A stretch of 27,172 bases of DNA. Source: a virus. Positions 1 to 9,800 of the stretch are shown here, piece by piece. Both the position numbers and the translations under genes were made by a program. The stretch spans positions 1-27,172 of the IMG/VR virus record IMGVR_UViG_3300017762_000062. One strand, 5' to 3'. The first letter of the stretch is position 1; every line of letters begins with the position of its first letter. The notes under the pieces were generated by a model, which saw only the letters and a program-made list of their open reading frames with translations, was not told where the DNA came from and did not search any database.

Positions 1-1
1 A

Positions 2-1297
2 TTTAGTTTTGCTCAAAATGCTACAGATGTAGGAGAAACTGCAGATACGTCTGGTACTTTATTTCATGATGTTTCAGAAGCTATTAGTAATACAGCTAGG
101 TATTGGGGTGAAGCTAATTATAACTTTATTGATGATTTTTCAGTTTCAGGACTTAGTTTTATAGTTTCTTCTGAAGACTACGATCCACCTCCTGCAAATA
201 TGCAAGGACTTAAAGCAGCACATAATAATATTCTTGTAGGGTTTTTTGATAACCAACTTTGCTTTTCATTTCCTGATAAGCCACATGCTTGGCCTGAAAA
301 ATACCGTATGACTTTTGAATCTGATATTGTTGCTATAGAACCAAACGCAGGTTACGTCACAGTTTTAACAAAAGAATATCCATATCAAGTATCTGGTAAT
401 GACCCAGCTACTATGGTTAGTTCGCGTATTGATACTTTATATCCATGTCTATCAAAACGATCTGTTGTTAATATGGGTTATGGTATTGTATGGGCTACTC
501 ATGGTGGACTTGCAGTATTCTCACCATCAACTGGTGTAGATTTAATTACTAAATTTGTACATGATTGGGATACATGGGAAGATGAATTAGACCCTTCTAC
601 TCTTGTAGGTCATTACTATAATGGTAAATATTTTGGTTCTCATAGTTCTAAATCATTTATATTTGAACGTGATGATAAAGTAGGTGGATTTTTTGTAAGT
701 ATTGAATATACTTTTACTGCTGCTTTTACTGATCCAGAAGCTGGTACTATGTTTTATACAGGAGGTGCAGCTGGTGAAATTTTTGAATGGGATGCTTCTA
801 CTGAAGTTTTATCTCCATTAGAATGGAAGTCTAAAACACTAATTACCAAAGATTATATTAACTTAGGTGCAGCTAGAATTATAGCAGATTTTGAAACACC
901 TAATGCTGAAACAGAAAATTTAATAGCATTTAACAATTCCATACCTGCATATAACAATGCTATATGGGCTAAAAGTATACAACTAGCGCCTGTTAACGGG
1001 CCAACAGATTATTTAGATGCTGGTACTAGAGTAACAAATATAGGTACTCTTAACGCTTTTCCTATTAATGGAGATGGGCAAACCCGTAATTTAAAAGATA
1101 TAACAGGGGTTTTACCTGTAACATTTAAGTTGTTTGCTGATAAAGTTCTTATATTTCAAGCAACTGTGTCATCATCTGATATATTTAGATTGCCTACTGG
1201 CTACAGATCGGATACATTCGAAGTAGGTGTATCTGGTTCGTCTAGAATACGAGCAATTCATTTTGGTGAAACACCTTACGGATTAAGGGCGGTATAA
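2..1297 (+). CDS. Phage tail/nozzle-like virion protein, 5' partial
   Basis: The frame is open from base 2 through 66 codons before the first ATG at 200, and those codons read as ordinary protein. The gene is therefore cut by the window edge and the ATG at 200 is probably internal. About 30 residues after that Met is a PHAWPE motif followed by a hydrophobic IVAIEP stretch. This signature recurs in uncharacterised virion proteins of podoviruses. The middle part (WATHGGLAVFSP, then spaced aromatic and glycine-rich strands such as YYNGKYFG and FYTGGAAGEIFEWD) looks like repeated beta-propeller blades. It lies directly upstream of a gp13-16-like ejection cassette, the place where T7 has its tail nozzle gp12, so a tail-tube or nozzle role is inferred from position and style. 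The PHAWP assignment rests on family memory, not a search. A generic structural protein is the alternative. Confidence 0.75.
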   Translation, partial: FSFAQNATDVGETADTSGTLFHDVSEAISNTARYWGEANYNFIDDFSVSGLSFIVSSEDYDPPPANMQGLKAAHNNILVGFFDNQLCFSFPDKPHAWPEKYRMTFESDIVAIEPNAGYVTVLTKEYPYQVSGNDPATMVSSRIDTLYPCLSKRSVVNMGYGIVWATHGGLAVFSPSTGVDLITKFVHDWDTWEDELDPSTLVGHYYNGKYFGSHSSKSFIFERDDKVGGFFVSIEYTFTAAFTDPEAGTMFYTGGAAGEIFEWDASTEVLSPLEWKSKTLITKDYINLGAARIIADFETPNAETENLIAFNNSIPAYNNAIWAKSIQLAPVNGPTDYLDAGTRVTNIGTLNAFPINGDGQTRNLKDITGVLPVTFKLFADKVLIFQATVSSSDIFRLPTGYRSDTFEVGVSGSSRIRAIHFGETPYGLRAV

Positions 1298-1298
1298 T

Positions 1299-1649
1299 AT
1301 GGCAAGGTTTACAGCAATTCCAGCAGTGCCACAAGGGGGTATAACTGACTGGCAAAGTATTTTGATTAGTTCTGTAAAAGAAAATGTAGAACTATTAACA
1401 GGGCTTCGTGGTGAATCTGACCTACAGAGTAAAGCTATTACTCGTGGTCAAGTTACCATTAAGGAAATGTCTGAACAAGACATGAAACAAGTAAGTGCAA
1501 AAGGCGCTGGGTTTACAATTAGTAGTCAAGAGGTGGCAGGTCTTGACGATTATGGTAAACTTATTACAGACGTACAAACTTTAGCTAATGATTTAGCATT
1601 AACTAGAGCTGTGTTAAATGCACTTATTAGACAAATAAAAGGAGAATAG
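1299..1649 (+). CDS. Small phage structural-region protein, unknown function
   Basis: This 116-aa protein starts one base after the stop of the tail protein, so the two are likely translationally coupled. It has no signal peptide or membrane segment. Its N-terminus (ARFTAIPAVPQGGITDW) is followed by a helical stretch, VKENVELLTGLRG, then a polar middle, and it ends in a long amphipathic helix (DYGKLITDVQTLANDLALTRAVLNALIRQ). This is typical of small coiled-coil virion or chaperone proteins found next to tail genes in marine podoviruses. I do not recognise a named domain. Position between two virion genes makes a minor structural or assembly role likely, but this is inference. Confidence 0.8.
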   Translation: MARFTAIPAVPQGGITDWQSILISSVKENVELLTGLRGESDLQSKAITRGQVTIKEMSEQDMKQVSAKGAGFTISSQEVAGLDDYGKLITDVQTLANDLALTRAVLNALIRQIKGE

Positions 1650-1653
1650 AGTT

Positions 1654-2520
1654 ATGGCTAACTATACCAATGATACGAATGTTGGAATGGATACTGCTAG
1701 CGCAACTGCATCCGACCAAGTCGGTGGTGGTGTAGTTGGAGCTATGGGTGCTGTTCCTTCGTCAACTTCTTTGGATTTGCCTCCGGCGATTCAAAGTTTA
1801 ATTGACATGCCTGCAGCAGGAGTTGCTTCAGGTGCTATACGACCAATCCAAACAGGAACTGTTGCACAAGATCCAAACTTTCCAGCTTTGGATTTTAGAA
1901 TGCAACCAACATACCAAGAAGGTGGAATGGTAGGGCCGGGCGGAATGCCTATGCGTCCTGCAGGTGTACAACCTCAGCAAGGTGCTGCATCAAATCCTCA
2001 AATGTTGGATATGCAAGTTAATGAAATAATGTCCCAAAACCCAGAAGTGGTAGCAAGGATAAGAGCAGGTATTGAAGCAGGTATTCAATCAGGAGAACTA
2101 GATGCTAATGAATTAAATACAATTATTCAGCTAGCTAAAACTGTAATGCAGAATCCTGAAATGTACCCACAGATTAGACAAATGGCTATACAACAAGGTA
2201 TTGCTACAGAAGCTGATCTTCCTGCACAATTTGATGAAGGACTTGTTATGGCAATTATTGCAGCAGGTAAATCTATGGAAGCTGATGTGCAGGTAGAAGG
2301 AGGACAAGCTCCTATGCCACAACCACCAGTTCAAGAAATGGAATTTGGTGGAATGGTTAATGGCCCATCTCATGATCAAGGCGGTGTTCGTGTAAAAATG
2401 AAAGGCGGCGGCGAGATTGAAGTTGAAGGCGGCGAGTATGTTATTCCTAAAGATGTTGTCAAAAAGAAAGGTACAGATTTTTTTGATAAAATGCTACAAG
2501 CTGAAAAGGATAAAGCATGA
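1654..2520 (+). CDS. Virion-associated protein with C-terminal GGEIEVEGGEYVI motif
   Basis: This is a 288-aa protein preceded by GGAGAA about 8 nt before its ATG. The N-terminal 120 residues are rich in Gly, Ala, Met, Pro and Gln and probably disordered, with a GGMVGPGGM segment. Residues around 120-210 form a predicted helical region (EIMSQNPEVVARIRAGIEAG). The C-terminal 60 residues carry GGMVNGPSHDQGG, then EIEVEGGEYVI and a basic KDVVKKKG. This tail is a signature I recognise from phage structural and tape-measure-like proteins, where it is thought to be a small beta domain. Its last base pairs overlap the next gene by four nucleotides (ATGA). The exact role is unknown; a minor virion or internal protein fits the neighbourhood. 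Confidence 0.75.
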   Translation: MANYTNDTNVGMDTASATASDQVGGGVVGAMGAVPSSTSLDLPPAIQSLIDMPAAGVASGAIRPIQTGTVAQDPNFPALDFRMQPTYQEGGMVGPGGMPMRPAGVQPQQGAASNPQMLDMQVNEIMSQNPEVVARIRAGIEAGIQSGELDANELNTIIQLAKTVMQNPEMYPQIRQMAIQQGIATEADLPAQFDEGLVMAIIAAGKSMEADVQVEGGQAPMPQPPVQEMEFGGMVNGPSHDQGGVRVKMKGGGEIEVEGGEYVIPKDVVKKKGTDFFDKMLQAEKDKA

Positions 2521-3005
2521 GTTTACAAGTAGTGGAAAAAGAAACAGTACAAACTCCAGAGCTTAAGTATGAAGCTCAACTTCTATCAACAAAAGAATTG
2601 ATAGATAAATATTGGGGTCAGTGTGTGCCACTTCTTGATGAGTGTATTAAACGTGCGATGCACGGCGAAATGCTTGTAGAGGATTTATATACCAGAGCCA
2701 TGAAAGGTGAGGTATTTACAATCGTTGTTAAAAACGATGAAACCGAAGTTCCAACTGTTAAGTTAGTTATCGTGTTGGAACTTGTAACGTACCCTAGATT
2801 TACAGCGATGAACGTTGTAGCTTTAGGTGGTAAAGATTTAAAAAACCTGATACAACAACATTGGAAAGATGTTTGTAGTTGGGCAAAAATCTGCGGTGTA
2901 AAACAAATAGAATGTTCAGTACACCCAGCCATGGAAAGAATTTTAACACCGCAAGGTTTTGAAAAGAAGTATGTTCAACTAAGACAGGATTTAACGGAGG
3001 TCTAA
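2517..3005 (+). CDS. GNAT-like protein at the T7 gp13 position
   Basis: This 162-aa protein overlaps the previous gene by ATGA. The second half (RFTAMNVVALGGKDL, then CSWAKICGVKQIECSV, then MERILTPQGFEKKY) has the strand-helix-strand pattern of a GNAT acetyltransferase fold. It ends with the usual R-x-L-x-x-x-G-F element, but no clear acetyl-CoA pyrophosphate loop (Q/R-x-x-G-x-G/A) is visible, so catalysis is doubtful. Proteins of this type are common in podovirus virion clusters just before the internal core genes. In T7 the same place and approximate size belong to gp13, an internal virion protein needed for assembly or ejection. The GNAT-like fold is a moderate-confidence family call; the gp13-like role is inferred only from order and size. 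Confidence 0.7.
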   Translation: MSLQVVEKETVQTPELKYEAQLLSTKELIDKYWGQCVPLLDECIKRAMHGEMLVEDLYTRAMKGEVFTIVVKNDETEVPTVKLVIVLELVTYPRFTAMNVVALGGKDLKNLIQQHWKDVCSWAKICGVKQIECSVHPAMERILTPQGFEKKYVQLRQDLTEV

Positions 3006-3007
3006 TT

Positions 3008-4297
3008 ATGCAAACTATAAACCCACTAGTAGTTTCAGTTGGCCCTGCAGCTGGTACTACTCCAATATATCCTACACAGCTCATAGAGCATGGTGGAGGA
3101 GTTAAGAAAGTTATCGCTGTAGCAGCTATGGTACTTATACCTGTAGCAGCTCCGGCTATCGCAAGTTCAATCGCAGCCTCAGGCGTACTAGGCGCTGCGG
3201 TATCAACAGCAATGGCAACAACGGCAGGTGCTGTTGTAAGTTCAGCTATTGTAGGCGCAGGACTTGGCGCAATAACAGCAAAAGTTACAGGCACTAGTGT
3301 AAAAGCAGGTGCTATCGGAGGTGCTCTTGGTGGTGGATTCGGTGGATACCGTGCTGCTAGCGCTGGCACATTTGGTACACCAGCAGGTGGTATTAGTGGT
3401 ACTACAGATAGAATTCTTGGTACTAACTTTAGTGGAACACAGCCTACAACTCAAACTCTGGACGGAACACAGTATGCTAGCGCTGATGGTACAGGTACAG
3501 TTCAAAATGCTGTGCTTGAAACTACAGGAGAGCAAGTAGTAGGTACAGGCGGTGAGTTAACATTTGCAGAAAAAATGGCATCAGTTCCATCTAAGATAGC
3601 TGATAAGATCACTAATCCAGATACTCTTGCTAACTTAACACTACAAGCAGGTGGTCAGTTGTTAGCTACAACTTTGGTTCCTCCGGGATCAATGCCAGAA
3701 CTGTCAGCAGAAGAACAACAAGTTCTAGAAGAATACAAAGCAGAACTTGCAGACCTTAAACAAAACAACGAGGCTGCTTTTAATGCTAAGATGGATGCTT
3801 CTAAACAGTTCCTTGTACAAGCAGGTTATTTCTCTCCAGAATACTTTGGACTTCAGTCAGCAAATAAAGCTGCTACTGACCAAGAACGTAAACTACGAGA
3901 GTACAGACGTACAGCTGGGCTAACAAGCTTTAGAAATACTGGTATGAGTGCTGCAGAAGAAAGACGTGCTGCCCTAGATAGTGGTAGAAATGTCCAATCT
4001 TCTTATGACTCAGGTTTCCAAAAAGGTATGACTGCACAGAACCAAGCTTTGACAACAGGTTATGGTATGATTCCTAAAGGAGATGCTAGTTATGCAAATG
4101 CTTTAGCAGGTCTAGCAAATACTTATAGTGGTCTACGATCACAACAAGATAAGAAACGTGAAAATATTGCTGAGTTCTTTGGTGGTCTTAATACTGCTTC
4201 AGGTAATTCTAAAGAAGATGAGGAAAAACTAAAGAAAAATAAAAAAGATGGTGAAGCACCTACAGGTGGTTTGAATCTTAACACTAGTTTCGCGTAG
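3008..4297 (+). CDS. Internal virion (ejection) protein, T7 gp14-like position
   Basis: This 429-aa protein has a strong GGAGG about 7 nt before its ATG. Residues 34-92 are an almost unbroken Ala/Val/Ile-rich hydrophobic stretch. It is followed by a glycine-zipper run (AIGGALGGGFGG, about residues 102-113), a pattern typical of phage ejection proteins that insert into the host envelope. The middle is Gly/Thr-rich and low in complexity. From about residue 228 onward there are charged helices (EEQQVLEEYKAELADLKQ; RKLREYRRTAGL), and the C-terminus is lysine-rich. It sits between a gp13-sized and a gp15-sized gene, matching T7 gp14, which helps form the outer-membrane part of the DNA ejection channel. 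The assignment rests on order, size and hydrophobic architecture, not on sequence identity that I can verify. Confidence 0.75.
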   Translation: MQTINPLVVSVGPAAGTTPIYPTQLIEHGGGVKKVIAVAAMVLIPVAAPAIASSIAASGVLGAAVSTAMATTAGAVVSSAIVGAGLGAITAKVTGTSVKAGAIGGALGGGFGGYRAASAGTFGTPAGGISGTTDRILGTNFSGTQPTTQTLDGTQYASADGTGTVQNAVLETTGEQVVGTGGELTFAEKMASVPSKIADKITNPDTLANLTLQAGGQLLATTLVPPGSMPELSAEEQQVLEEYKAELADLKQNNEAAFNAKMDASKQFLVQAGYFSPEYFGLQSANKAATDQERKLREYRRTAGLTSFRNTGMSAAEERRAALDSGRNVQSSYDSGFQKGMTAQNQALTTGYGMIPKGDASYANALAGLANTYSGLRSQQDKKRENIAEFFGGLNTASGNSKEDEEKLKKNKKDGEAPTGGLNLNTSFA

Positions 4298-4306
4298 GGA
4301 GGAATC

Positions 4307-6817
4307 ATGGCAAGCTTTGGATCATTTTTAGGAACAGCACTTGGCACAGACCCTCAAGCTTTTCAAAGAGGTGCTGAGAATCAACTGAAACTTCAGGCAC
4401 TGCAGAGGGCTGAACAAGATCGTCTGAACCTAAAGAACTATGCTCCAAACCAAATGAACCTTGGTGTTAATCTGCGTGAACAACCTAATCTTGATTCTTC
4501 ACAGTTTGGCTCAGACCAGTTATTTATTGAGCCACCTAAGAAAGTAGAACCAGAGGTAAAAGTAGAAACTATTGAAGTTCCAAAGGTAGAGGAAAAGGTA
4601 GAGGAAAATGTTACTGAAGAATCTACTGTTGGTGATGACCAAACTGTTATTGATAATCAAGAAACAAATACTCCATCTACATTAGTCCTACCTAATTTTG
4701 ATGCTGATGCTGATCGAGATATGTCTAAGATAGGTGTAAGTAAAACACCTGACATTACTCAAATAGATGCACAAGACTCTAAATTTTTACAAGCAATAGA
4801 TAAGTTACGCGCTGATGGTAATTTCCAAGGTATTATGAGTAGCATCCAAACTCGTATCGCTACAGGTTACGGGGATATGCTTGCAGGTTCTCCTGCTGGT
4901 AGAGCATGGGGTTGTCTTACTGATAGTCCTGATGAAGCATCAAAACGAGCTGATAGTAAAGCAGCACTTGATTGGTTCCAATCAGATGAAGCTAGAAGGT
5001 ACTTTGAACAAAATCCAAATGAAATAACAGGAGCATCAGTAGACCCAATCGGGTTTCATAAAACATTTATTGCAGACGCACCTGCTCGTAAAGAAATAAA
5101 AATTAACGAAGAATCTAAAGGAAAAGCTGACCAATTAATTCTTAATGTAACTAACAATTTTAATAAAGGTCTATCTACATCTACTTCTGTGGATGTTAGT
5201 CAGATGTCAGACCTATTAGGTCTTGATAAATTTATGGCTCTATCTGTTCTTGGAGTAGAATCTGATTTTGGTAGAAACTTATCTGACGCTGGAGCAGGCG
5301 CACAAGGTGCTATGCAGGTTATGCCCGGTACTTTTGATCAGATGAAAGCATGGTATACAAACCCTGATAATATTAAGAAATATAATATATCACCTAGAAT
5401 AGTAGATATAGCTAAACGACTTGATCCAAAGTCTGCACAGATGCAAACTATGGCTGGTTTAATGTACTTAAAATATGGTGAGTATATTGGTGTACCTAAG
5501 AACTTGCTTGCTGCAGGTTATCAAGGTGGTATGGAAACTGTTTTAAAAAGTGGTAAACCTAGTTCAGCTAATGATGGAAATCTAACAAACGCAGATTATA
5601 ACCGAGCTGTTGTTGAAGTTTATAACAGTATGGTAACCCAGTTTGGAGGTACAGTTAGTACAAGTAATAACGAAACAGCTGACCTTACTACTGACAACAA
5701 AGTAGCAGAAGTTGTAACAGACGATACTAAAACTAAAGACGCAGGTGTAGATACCAGCACTCTTATAGAAGGTGCTATAACTAACGATATAGAAAAACAA
5801 AAAGCAGATAAATTTTTTGCTGACGAAGCTAAGTCTGATAATACTACAAACACAGCAAAAGCTAATGAGAATGTAAGTTCGTTAGAAGTAGTAGGTACCG
5901 AAGTAATTACACCTAACGATTCTAACATTACTAACGGAGACGTAGAAAAAGAAGGAGAAGTTAACTCTCCAGCTATCTATATTGAAAATCCTTCTAAAGT
6001 TGGGTTTGATATGCAACAAGCTCAAAAAACTAGAGAAGAAGCTGTTAGAGCATTTAACCTAGTTAACAGACAAGTTTCAGATTATCAACGTCTTGCTGAA
6101 ATATACAGAGTATCAGGCTCAATGGATAAATACTTTGAGTATAAAAGTTTAGCCGAGCAGGCATATAGTAATGCACTAGCTTCTAGAGATGCAGTTACCA
6201 AATTAGATAATAGTATGGTATACCTACAAGGTATGCAGGGTCTTAATGATTTAAGGTTTGGTAATAATACAAACAGATTATCTCAAGTTTGGTCTATGTA
6301 CTCAGGTAGAGATGTAAGAGTTGTACCTCGTTCAGACGGATTGTTTAACATCACAATGGATGGAGAAACCATTTCTGAAGGTGTAAGTCAACGAGATGTT
6401 GGACACCTAGCTCAACTCCAGTTTGATTCTAGTTATAGAGAAACTGTTAAAGCAGCAGCAGGTGAGCGAAGTGCTAAACTATTTGATCAATCACTTGATG
6501 TTAATATGGAACAAGTCAAGATGATCAATGAGTTAACTATCGAGAGGTTTAAAGCCGAAGCAGCTAATATGCTTGAAACACTTAAACAAGTAGGCGCAGA
6601 ATTTAAAGCTATCGGTGATGGTTCAGGAAAAGGTATTGTACAAAAAGGTGGTGAAATATACTTGTTTGATCCTATGATGGAATATACTAAACCAAACTCT
6701 GATGAGAAAGAATACAGACCGGGATTGAAAAAACTTTCACTGGGAGAAGCAACAGCTTTGCTAAGTGGTAATGCGTATGCAGAAGGTGATGCAGTTAAAG
6801 AAGTATTGGAGCAATAA
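4307..6817 (+). CDS. Internal virion protein with lytic transglycosylase (SLT) domain, T7 gp15-like position
   Basis: This 836-aa protein has GGGAGG a few bases before its ATG. Residues 1-130 are polar with an acidic, Glu/Val-rich stretch around 70-110. Residues about 295-440 are a soluble lytic transglycosylase-like domain: catalytic Glu318 in GVESDFGRN, then GAQGAMQVMPGTF (about 329-342) and AAGYQGG (about 403-409), which are the three diagnostic motifs. Such domains cleave the MurNAc-GlcNAc bond of peptidoglycan and open the wall for genome entry. A low-complexity acidic linker (about 450-560) follows, then a mainly helical C-terminal region. In T7 the transglycosylase is at the N-terminus of gp16; here it is in the gene one place earlier, whose size fits gp15. 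The enzyme call is firm; the ejection-core role is inferred. Confidence 0.9.
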   Translation: MASFGSFLGTALGTDPQAFQRGAENQLKLQALQRAEQDRLNLKNYAPNQMNLGVNLREQPNLDSSQFGSDQLFIEPPKKVEPEVKVETIEVPKVEEKVEENVTEESTVGDDQTVIDNQETNTPSTLVLPNFDADADRDMSKIGVSKTPDITQIDAQDSKFLQAIDKLRADGNFQGIMSSIQTRIATGYGDMLAGSPAGRAWGCLTDSPDEASKRADSKAALDWFQSDEARRYFEQNPNEITGASVDPIGFHKTFIADAPARKEIKINEESKGKADQLILNVTNNFNKGLSTSTSVDVSQMSDLLGLDKFMALSVLGVESDFGRNLSDAGAGAQGAMQVMPGTFDQMKAWYTNPDNIKKYNISPRIVDIAKRLDPKSAQMQTMAGLMYLKYGEYIGVPKNLLAAGYQGGMETVLKSGKPSSANDGNLTNADYNRAVVEVYNSMVTQFGGTVSTSNNETADLTTDNKVAEVVTDDTKTKDAGVDTSTLIEGAITNDIEKQKADKFFADEAKSDNTTNTAKANENVSSLEVVGTEVITPNDSNITNGDVEKEGEVNSPAIYIENPSKVGFDMQQAQKTREEAVRAFNLVNRQVSDYQRLAEIYRVSGSMDKYFEYKSLAEQAYSNALASRDAVTKLDNSMVYLQGMQGLNDLRFGNNTNRLSQVWSMYSGRDVRVVPRSDGLFNITMDGETISEGVSQRDVGHLAQLQFDSSYRETVKAAAGERSAKLFDQSLDVNMEQVKMINELTIERFKAEAANMLETLKQVGAEFKAIGDGSGKGIVQKGGEIYLFDPMMEYTKPNSDEKEYRPGLKKLSLGEATALLSGNAYAEGDAVKEVLEQ

Positions 6818-9800
6818 ATGGCGAAAGTGGGACTATCATTAGGCTCACCGCTTAATGCAATGGATGTAAACCCAATAGGGAACCCGTATGACCCTACGCC
6901 TAGTAGTGGTCTATCATCACTTAATAATAATTTAGCAGACACAGCAGCCTTAGGAGAACTTGCATTAGCGAATGCAAATCTTGGTGTACCTGATCTTAAA
7001 CCACCGCAAGGTACTGGCCCGTCAGTTCTATATAGTCCTTCAACTAACAAGATGTTTGTTAATGGTGCATTGTTTGATGCTGATGATTCACAATCAGCAC
7101 TAGATTCAGTACCATTTGTTAAAGAGTCTAGGAAAGAAGCTCCTGCTGGTTTTGACTGGCAAGAAGTTTCACCACAAAATTACAACGAATACATAAAAAA
7201 TGTTAACGACCCCGGTCTTGGTCAGTTGATGGCTCGTAACTTTGAGATAGGCGGTAGTAATCTAAAACTACTAGCTGGTCGAGGTATGCAATTTCTTGGT
7301 GCTGAAGAAACAGGTCAAGAATGGGTAAACGATGCTGTCTCAGAACTTTATTATAATCAACCATACCAACGTGAATTTACTAGTATTGAGTTTGGCGATG
7401 ATAAATCTCATGGTGCAATCGATTGGTTTGTAGCTAACCTTGCTCAGCAAGGGCCAATGCTTATCGAATCTATTGTCACTACGCTTGCAGGTGCAGGCGC
7501 AGGTGCTGTAGCAGGTGGTGGTGCTAATCCATTTACTGCAGTAGGTGGTGGTATCATGGCATTTATGGGTAAAGAAACTTTTAAACAAAGTGTTCTTGCC
7601 GCCGCTAAGAAATATATGAAAGGACAAGCTCTTACTAATGGTGAGAGAAAACTCCTTCGTGAAGTTGCAGGACTTACAGGTGCTGCTCAGATTAAAAACC
7701 CTAAAGCTTTTATTGTTAACCCTGCAGGACAGGCAGTTCTTAAAAGAAACACTGCCGCAATTAGGTCACAAATAGACGATGCAGTATTATCAGGAGCAAA
7801 AACAGCCGCAAAAGGTGGCCGAAATCAGGCACTAGTAGGTGGTGGATTCCTAGGTAATCTTGGTGGTTCATACGCTTTAGGTGTATCAGATATTTATGGT
7901 GAAGTACGAGACACAGGTGTAGGTGATAGAGGCACAGCACTACTAGGTGCTATACCTTATGCTGCATTAGAAACACTTCCAGAGTTTATTTTAGCAGGTA
8001 GAATCTTAGGCTTGCCAAATTCTGCGTTATCTCCAGCTGGTATGGCTAGAGGTGGTATTGCTAAGCGAGCAGGTAAAGGCTTCGCTGTTGGTGGTACACT
8101 AGAAGGTCTTACTGAACTAGGGCAAGAGAGTATTCTCTTAGCTGCTACAAATCAGTTTGGAGACGCAGAAATTGGTAAAAGGTTAATCAACGCATTTGCT
8201 GCAGGTTTTGCAGTAGGTGGCCCAATAGGTTCACTAGCCAATCTTAAGAGAGGGGAACCAACTAATCTTCTTAAAACAGATGACAATCCAGAACCGGGTA
8301 ATGCTCTAGTTCCTATAAATCCAGAGAACCCGAATCCTAGTCCTCTAGAAGGTCAGGTGTTAGGGCCAGAAGCTCCTCCCTCTCCTGTTGCGCTCCCTGC
8401 TCCTTCTAGAGGGCAACTTCCTGCTCCTATACCTCCTGTTACACAAGTGGGTCAGCAACCTGATTTTGTAGGTGGACAAGAAGGATTGAGACGAGGTACT
8501 GCTGCAGACACTCCTGTACAGGTAAACGCTCCTGTTATTCCTGCTGCTCAGTCAGGACAGCAAGGACTACTAAATGTTTTTGGGGATGAACCAACCACAG
8601 CTACTGAAATTCAATCTAGAATGGAACCTACTGGTACTAATAATTCAGTAGAAGAAGCTCTTAATAACACAGCACAGACTACTAATACTCAACAACTAGA
8701 ACTTCCATTAGAAGATCCAACTATTTCTGCAGTTAAACAGACTGCTCAACAGCCTGAAGCACAAGAAACTGCTATAGGTCAGCAGATGTTACAAGCTGCT
8801 ACAATTCGTGAGAACGTATTAAAACAAGAATCTGAACAGGCTAGGATAGAAGCTGAGCAAGCTAAACTAGAAGCTGAACAAGAGAGAACTAGAGCTGAGC
8901 GTCAGCGTCAGTTTGATGAGGCTTTACAACAAAGACTAAGACAACAGGTACAAGAACTAGAAACTGCTAGAGTTGAACAGATTTTAGCTGATAATGAGAG
9001 GCTAGCTGATGAAAATGCTCAGCTAAGAATGCCTACAGTTCCTGCTGTAAGACAGCCAATTCAACCGAGTTTACCGGGATTTGCTATACCATATGGTGAG
9101 AGACGACTACGTCAACGTGTGGCCGAAAGGTCACAACCTGTTGCCGAAATACAACAACCTACTGCCGCTGAGCTTGAGCAAGCTGGCCAACTGCCATTAC
9201 CTTTTGATGAGCCTGCAGCAGCTAACCTAAGGAGGGGAGATGCCGTACAAGAGCGAAGCACAGAAGAAGTGGATGGAAGCCAACAGGCCAGACCTAGCGA
9301 AGGAGTTCAAGAAGGAAACACCCAAGAACGCCCAGTTACCACAACGGCTAGGAAAGCCGAGCGACTCCGAAAGACGCCGGTTAGCGAGGTTGCTCGCCAA
9401 GAACAAATCACGGACGCAACTATCGAAAGGGCTGACAGACGGGCTGCGCAACCAACAGATCAAACACAACAAACAAGGGAACAGGATAGGCAAGAAGTCA
9501 CTAGTGTAGATGATACTGCTTATGCTTCACCTTATGAAGCTTGGGAAGATATGGCGGTTACAGATATACCTCTTGATGATCTCCCGGTAGCTTCAAGACA
9601 AGCATTTGAGAACTTAGTGTCAAGTGGTGCTGTTACATATGAACAAACAAAAGACATATATGATAAAGCTCGTGGTGAAATGGAGCTTACTCCACTACAA
9701 GAATTAGAAGAAGCTGTAACATTTCTTGAGACAGCTACTGATTCGGCCACGTTTGATTATGCTGCTGAAACTATTTTAGATTATGCTTTCTTTAATACAG

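Noticed and set aside
2800-3369. 189-codon minus-strand frame across two virion genes
   Set aside because: The product is an Ala/Pro/Thr run created by reading the Ala/Gly-rich hydrophobic segment of the 429-aa protein backwards. It spans the junction of two well-supported genes.
6487-7050. 187-codon minus-strand frame
   Set aside because: It crosses the junction of the SLT gene and the giant gene, is Ser/Pro-rich and has no ribosome site. It is an antisense shadow.
9227-9493. 88-codon minus-strand frame opposite the nested gene
   Set aside because: It is the antisense shadow of the two overlapping plus-strand genes, has no ribosome site and gives a Leu/Ser/Cys-rich product unlike a phage protein. 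The plus-strand nested frame explains the openness.
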